A stretch of 17,177 bases of DNA. Source: Sulfurospirillum sp. GTDB lineage: Bacteria > Campylobacterota > Campylobacteria > Campylobacterales > QNZT01. Numbering within the stretch: position 1 is the stretch's first letter; each line of letters begins with the position of its first letter. Under the pieces are notes generated by a model, which saw only the letters and a list, made by a program, of their open reading frames with translations, had not been told where the DNA came from and did no database searches. Both the position numbers and the translations under genes were made by a program. Positions 14,399 to 17,177 of this stretch are shown in pieces. The DNA lies in NCBI GenBank assembly GCA_003978405.1, contig QNZU01000028.1, positions 1 through 17,177 on the forward strand. The letters run 5' to 3'.

Positions 14399-16388
14399 AC
14401 ATTACTTCATTAACAGAATCTAAAACAATTGTAAATTTAGCTCCAAGTTTACTATTTTGCACTTCAAGTTTCCCGCCACAACTCTCCTCTATTATAAACT
14501 TGGACATATAAAGTCCCAGTCCCATAGAGCCGTTTTCTTTGTTTGTAGAAAAATATGGTTCAAAAATCTTATCCATATACTTTTCCTCTATTCCCCCGGC
14601 ATTATCACCTATTTGAATAATAAATTTGCCATCTTTCTCTTTGGTAAGTATATATATCTCTTTTTTTTGAATACCTCTTTTTTTTAGTATATTAACACTG
14701 TTCCTAATCAGATTTAATATCACCTGGGTAATCTCATTTGGATAATTAACAAACTCATTTTTTGAGCTATATTTTTTGATCACCTCAACCTCTTCCTTTG
14801 CCAATAAAGAAGAGGAGATAAAAAGAGCTTTTTCGACAATCTCATTTAGTGTTGTCTTTACCTTTTTCTTTGTAGGCTTAAAAAAGTTTGTAAAATCATC
14901 AATCGTCTGTGAGAGATGCAAAACATATTTTTCGATATTGTTAAGAGAATCTAAAATATATTTCTCATCCCAATTTCCAAGCTCAATCTTTACACCCATA
15001 CCAGTTGCCGTGGCTGAGATAGCACTAAGAGGCTGTCTCCACTGGTGAGCTATCAATCCCAACATCTCCCCAAGCTGTGCAAGACGACTGTTATGAATCA
15101 TAATAGAATCTTTCTTTCTGATCTGCCTGATACTCTCATTTACTTTGTATGTGAGTTTTTTATTTAAATTCTCTAACTCGCTAGAAGATACTTTAGCGAT
15201 ATTTCTAAGAGTCTCAATCGTATCAAACTCATTTGAAAGCTCATATTTTTTCCATTTTTTTAATACTCTTTTTTTTGATTTTGACTCTTCTTCACTCAAA
15301 GATAAAAGTCCAAGAGTTTGACTCATAAAAAGTGAAAGATTTTTATTGGAATAAAATTCACCAAAACTATAAAATCCTACTGTATGAGCAAAACTTGAAA
15401 CTACATCAATCTCATGCTTGTGAATCTCATTTAAAAACTCTCTTCTTGCACTTGAAGAGTAGATAAAAATTACTTCAGAGTTTATCTCTTTTAATCTCTC
15501 TTCCAAATCCGCTATACCCTCATTTGCCTTTTTTATATTCGCAAATGAGAGTTCTATAATCTCTTGCTCTTTTATATTGGTACCAAACTCCAAAGAACCA
15601 TCGCTATTAACTCTGTTTGCCGACAAACTCAAATCCACTCCCCTTCGCTTGGCAATAAAAGGAAATTGCAAAGAGTAGTATGGAAGATTTTTGAGTGAGT
15701 TTTGACCCAAATACTTTTTGAGAATTGATGTTGCTTTGATATGATCTATCTCATACATTCTATTATCTTTTGATGAGGTTACTTTAAACTCTTTTGAAAT
15801 CGGCTCCCAGTCATGCTTGTATAGGTTATTAGCTTTTAAATTCTCTCCGGCAATACTTACACAAACATACCCGTTATAAATAATCTTATCTTTAAATATC
15901 ACATAACTCTGTTCAAATCTGTTCTTATCTGCAGCCACTGCACCACTTATAATAGAGTCATTTGTGCTGTTTTGAACCCCTTTTAGGAGTCGTTGCATAT
16001 TTATATCATGGAGTGTACTAAATAAAATTATCGCTTTTTGATGCTCTTGATGAATTTCACCGGCTAGAATTTTACCATCATCATAACTGTTTGTAGTTGC
16101 ACTTTTATATGAAGCTTTTATAAAACTGTGTTGAAAAATCGTAAAATTGATTAAAATATCATCTAAAAGAATTTTCTCTCCAAAGATCTCACCATTGGAA
16201 CTAGCTCCTATAATTACCGTTTCACTAAAATCAACATGAAGATATTTTAGTAACTCTTTGAGATTGTTTGCTTGAAAATCTGAGCTGAAAATTTGAATAA
16301 GGGTCTTTGTTGAATTTTCGATTTTTTCCTTTTGAATAAATTGTCTTAATTTATCAATATTTCTGTATCTAACACTAAAACTTTTCAT
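14394..16388 (-). CDS. FIST-domain sensor histidine kinase (cytoplasmic, orphan)
   Basis: A 664-residue protein with no signal peptide or membrane segment. Residues about 28-215 fit a FIST N-terminal domain (IIGASSNGEI at 59-68, IISGAVAAD at 146-154) and about 217-360 a FIST C-terminal domain ending in HTVGFYSFGEFYS (335-347), where small ligands, proposed to be amino acids, are thought to bind. A coiled coil (about 400-430) leads to the H-box LGEMLGLIAHQWRQPLSAI with phospho-acceptor His448. The ATPase follows: N-box with Asn563, G1 GDNAGG (594-599), F-box FEPYFS and G2 GLGLYMSK (623-630). All catalytic residues are present, so it should be active. No response regulator lies in the window. 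AAGGGTG about 10 bases upstream supports the ATG. The leader also contains an inverted repeat (ACAATCA, 16392-16398; TGATTGT, 16430-16436) next to that SD. Confidence 0.9.
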   Translation of the reverse strand: MKSFSVRYRNIDKLRQFIQKEKIENSTKTLIQIFSSDFQANNLKELLKYLHVDFSETVIIGASSNGEIFGEKILLDDILINFTIFQHSFIKASYKSATTNSYDDGKILAGEIHQEHQKAIILFSTLHDINMQRLLKGVQNSTNDSIISGAVAADKNRFEQSYVIFKDKIIYNGYVCVSIAGENLKANNLYKHDWEPISKEFKVTSSKDNRMYEIDHIKATSILKKYLGQNSLKNLPYYSLQFPFIAKRRGVDLSLSANRVNSDGSLEFGTNIKEQEIIELSFANIKKANEGIADLEERLKEINSEVIFIYSSSARREFLNEIHKHEIDVVSSFAHTVGFYSFGEFYSNKNLSLFMSQTLGLLSLSEEESKSKKRVLKKWKKYELSNEFDTIETLRNIAKVSSSELENLNKKLTYKVNESIRQIRKKDSIMIHNSRLAQLGEMLGLIAHQWRQPLSAISATATGMGVKIELGNWDEKYILDSLNNIEKYVLHLSQTIDDFTNFFKPTKKKVKTTLNEIVEKALFISSSLLAKEEVEVIKKYSSKNEFVNYPNEITQVILNLIRNSVNILKKRGIQKKEIYILTKEKDGKFIIQIGDNAGGIEEKYMDKIFEPYFSTNKENGSMGLGLYMSKFIIEESCGGKLEVQNSKLGAKFTIVLDSVNEVML

Positions 16389-16487
16389 TCAACAATCACC
16401 CTTAAAGTTAAAAATCTTAAACTAAAAGCTGATTGTATAAAATTTATTATAATAAAGGGCTATCTAATTTATACTATTTTTTAAAAT

Positions 16488-16522
16488 TTAACTTATATCT
16501 AAGTTAAGAGAATTTTTGTCAA
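16488..16522 (-). promoter_or_regulatory. Candidate promoter and operator for the FIST kinase gene
   Basis: On the minus strand a perfect TTGACA (16517-16522) is followed after 17 bases by GATATA (16494-16499), or after 19 bases by TATAAG. The -10 lies at the centre of a perfect dyad, TTAACTTA (16488-16495), four bases, TAAGTTAA (16500-16507). Such a placement suggests repression by a dimeric regulator, but the regulator is unknown. A second TATAAT at 16446-16451, closer to the gene, is an alternative -10. The promoter lies 25 bases after the NosL-like stop; I see no terminator hairpin between them, so read-through from the nos genes is possible. The remainder of 16389-16546 is AT-rich leader. 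Confidence 0.45.
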
Positions 16523-16546
16523 AAACAGACCTTAAACTTAAAATAA

Positions 16547-17011
16547 TCACATATCTAAATATCTAATTAATCCCTTTGATAATCTTTTAAAAGGTAATAT
16601 TTTTGTGCCACCATTTTTCAACATAAAGAGTTTTGCATTTGTCTCATTTTCAAAAGGGATCAAATCATCTCCATGAGGTCCAACAACATGACTTCCAAAG
16701 AGATAACTTGCCTTTTTTGCATCAACTTTTCTGCCATTTAGATAATCTTGCACATACAAATTACTAATATTGCTATCTAAAACTTTCTCTTTTATGAAGT
16801 ATGGTTGATGATAATATACATTCATCATCGATTTTACAGAGGAGAAAAAGACCTTCTTTCCACTTTTTTGCTCTGCTTCACAGATCCATTTTGGATACTT
16901 TTTTAGTGGAAGCAGATATACTGGATCAGTAGCATTATTCTCACTTAGTTTAATATCTCTTGCAAAGGAAACCACACAAATAAGTGTAAAAAGCAAAATG
17001 ATTTTTTTCAT
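16547..17011 (-). CDS. NosL-family periplasmic protein without the canonical copper motif
   Basis: A 154-residue protein with a signal peptide (1-17, ending SFA). Its body follows the NosL pattern: KYPKWICEAEQ (38-48), a VFFSSVKSMM segment, YVQDYLNGRKVDAKKASYLFGSHVVGPHGDDLIPF and a final ILPFKRL. NosL is a Cu(I) chaperone for nitrous oxide reductase, normally a lipoprotein with Cys-x-x-Cys-Gly-Met before KYP. Here the same position reads DPVYLLPLKKYP, so both Cys, the Gly and the Met are absent, and there is no lipobox. Cys43, after the KYP motif, is the only cysteine of the mature part. It starts eight bases after a NosY-like permease stop, with GGAG as SD. In Wolinella nosL is recalled as the last gene of the nos cluster, after nosY. 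A changed or lost copper role is inferred. Confidence 0.78.
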   Translation of the reverse strand: MKKIILLFTLICVVSFARDIKLSENNATDPVYLLPLKKYPKWICEAEQKSGKKVFFSSVKSMMNVYYHQPYFIKEKVLDSNISNLYVQDYLNGRKVDAKKASYLFGSHVVGPHGDDLIPFENETNAKLFMLKNGGTKILPFKRLSKGLIRYLDM

Positions 17012-17019
17012 AACAACTC

Positions 17020-17177
17020 CTATAACAAATCTTTTCTTTTAAATATCAAATATCCCAAATAGGCAAACACTCCACCTAAAATAAGAGGATAAACTACCGT
17101 ATAAATGATTAAAAAATGTGAACCTAAACTATCAAGCAGATAGTAAGCAACAGGACCAATCACACTAAGTTCAGGAT
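17020..17177 (-). CDS. C-terminal end of a membrane permease, probably NosY-type ABC-2 permease (runs off right end)
   Basis: I translated the last 52 codons up to the TAG at 17020-17022. They contain a hydrophobic hairpin: a YYLLDSLGSHFLIIYTVVYP helix, then a second helix LILGGVFAYLGYLIF, ending in the basic tail KRKDLL. This is the usual C-terminus of ABC-2 type permeases, in which the last helix is followed by a short ...RKDL tail. The gene lies directly upstream of a NosL-like gene (8-base gap, with its stop overlapping that gene's SD), so NosY of a nitrous oxide reductase cluster is the best guess. Too little is in the window for a family proof. Confidence 0.6.
   Translation of the reverse strand, partial: PELSVIGPVAYYLLDSLGSHFLIIYTVVYPLILGGVFAYLGYLIFKRKDLL

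Noticed and set aside
16488..16507. NssR or FNR binding site
   Set aside because: The half-sites partly resemble TTAAC/GTTAA, but the spacing is ten bases instead of four, so a CRP/FNR-family site is not supported.
1..17177. tRNA, rRNA, riboswitch, CRISPR, prophage or transposase
   Set aside because: I saw no cloverleaf, conserved aptamer, regular repeat array or mobile-element protein on either strand; nearly all DNA is accounted for by the minus-strand genes.

Overview
This is an AT-rich window in which every gene I can support lies on the minus strand, so biological order runs from the right end to the left. The gene set points to a Campylobacterota (epsilonproteobacterial) chromosome, probably a free-living, respiring genus related to Sulfurimonas, Sulfurovum or Wolinella. 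The clues are a parvulin of the PEB4 type next to class II aldolase (the pair known in Campylobacter jejuni and Helicobacter pylori), the order aroB - MscS channel - mtaB - FtsH-like ATPase known from the same group, the short biotin-pathway esterase BioV first described in Helicobacter, and a NosY/NosL-type tail of a nitrous oxide reductase cluster. Genus-level placement is inference.

Layout in transcription order. (1) 17177-16547: the last ~50 codons of a NosY-like membrane permease, then a NosL-family periplasmic protein that lacks the usual Cys-x-x-Cys-Gly-Met copper site. (2) 16546-16389: a 158-base intergenic region with a TTGACA box and an 8-4-8 dyad on the likely -10, followed by a 664-residue cytoplasmic FIST-domain histidine kinase with no response regulator in the window. 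(3) 14360-1270: a very compact run of twelve genes with gaps of 49 bases or less and many start/stop overlaps: PEB4-like PPIase, fructose-bisphosphate aldolase, an ACC deaminase/D-cysteine desulfhydrase-like PLP enzyme, hisD, an S41 lipoprotein protease, a soluble RCK (TrkA-like) protein, aroB, a long MscS-type channel, mtaB, an FtsH-like ATPase without a zinc protease motif, bioV and mogA. Internal promoters before aroB and before the next gene are possible. (4) 1229-786: a kbp/ygaU (BON-LysM) gene with its own -10 box, closed by a strong hairpin terminator. (5) 645-1: the start of a Wzz/Wzc-type polysaccharide chain-length protein that runs off the left end and probably opens a surface polysaccharide locus.

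The long run mixes central metabolism (aldolase, aroB, hisD), cofactor synthesis (bioV, mogA), tRNA modification (mtaB), envelope protein folding and proteolysis (PPIase, S41 protease, FtsH-like ATPase) and what may be a potassium/turgor theme (RCK protein, MscS channel, and Kbp just downstream). The most unusual items are the apparent pseudoprotease FtsH paralog, the NosL-like protein without its copper motif, the orphan FIST kinase with a dyad on its promoter, the truncated-fold BioV with a G6 tract beside its catalytic His codon, and a strict GGT-ACC codon pairing that enriches the palindrome GGTACC. I found no RNA gene, CRISPR array, insertion sequence or gene-free stretch above 300 bases.
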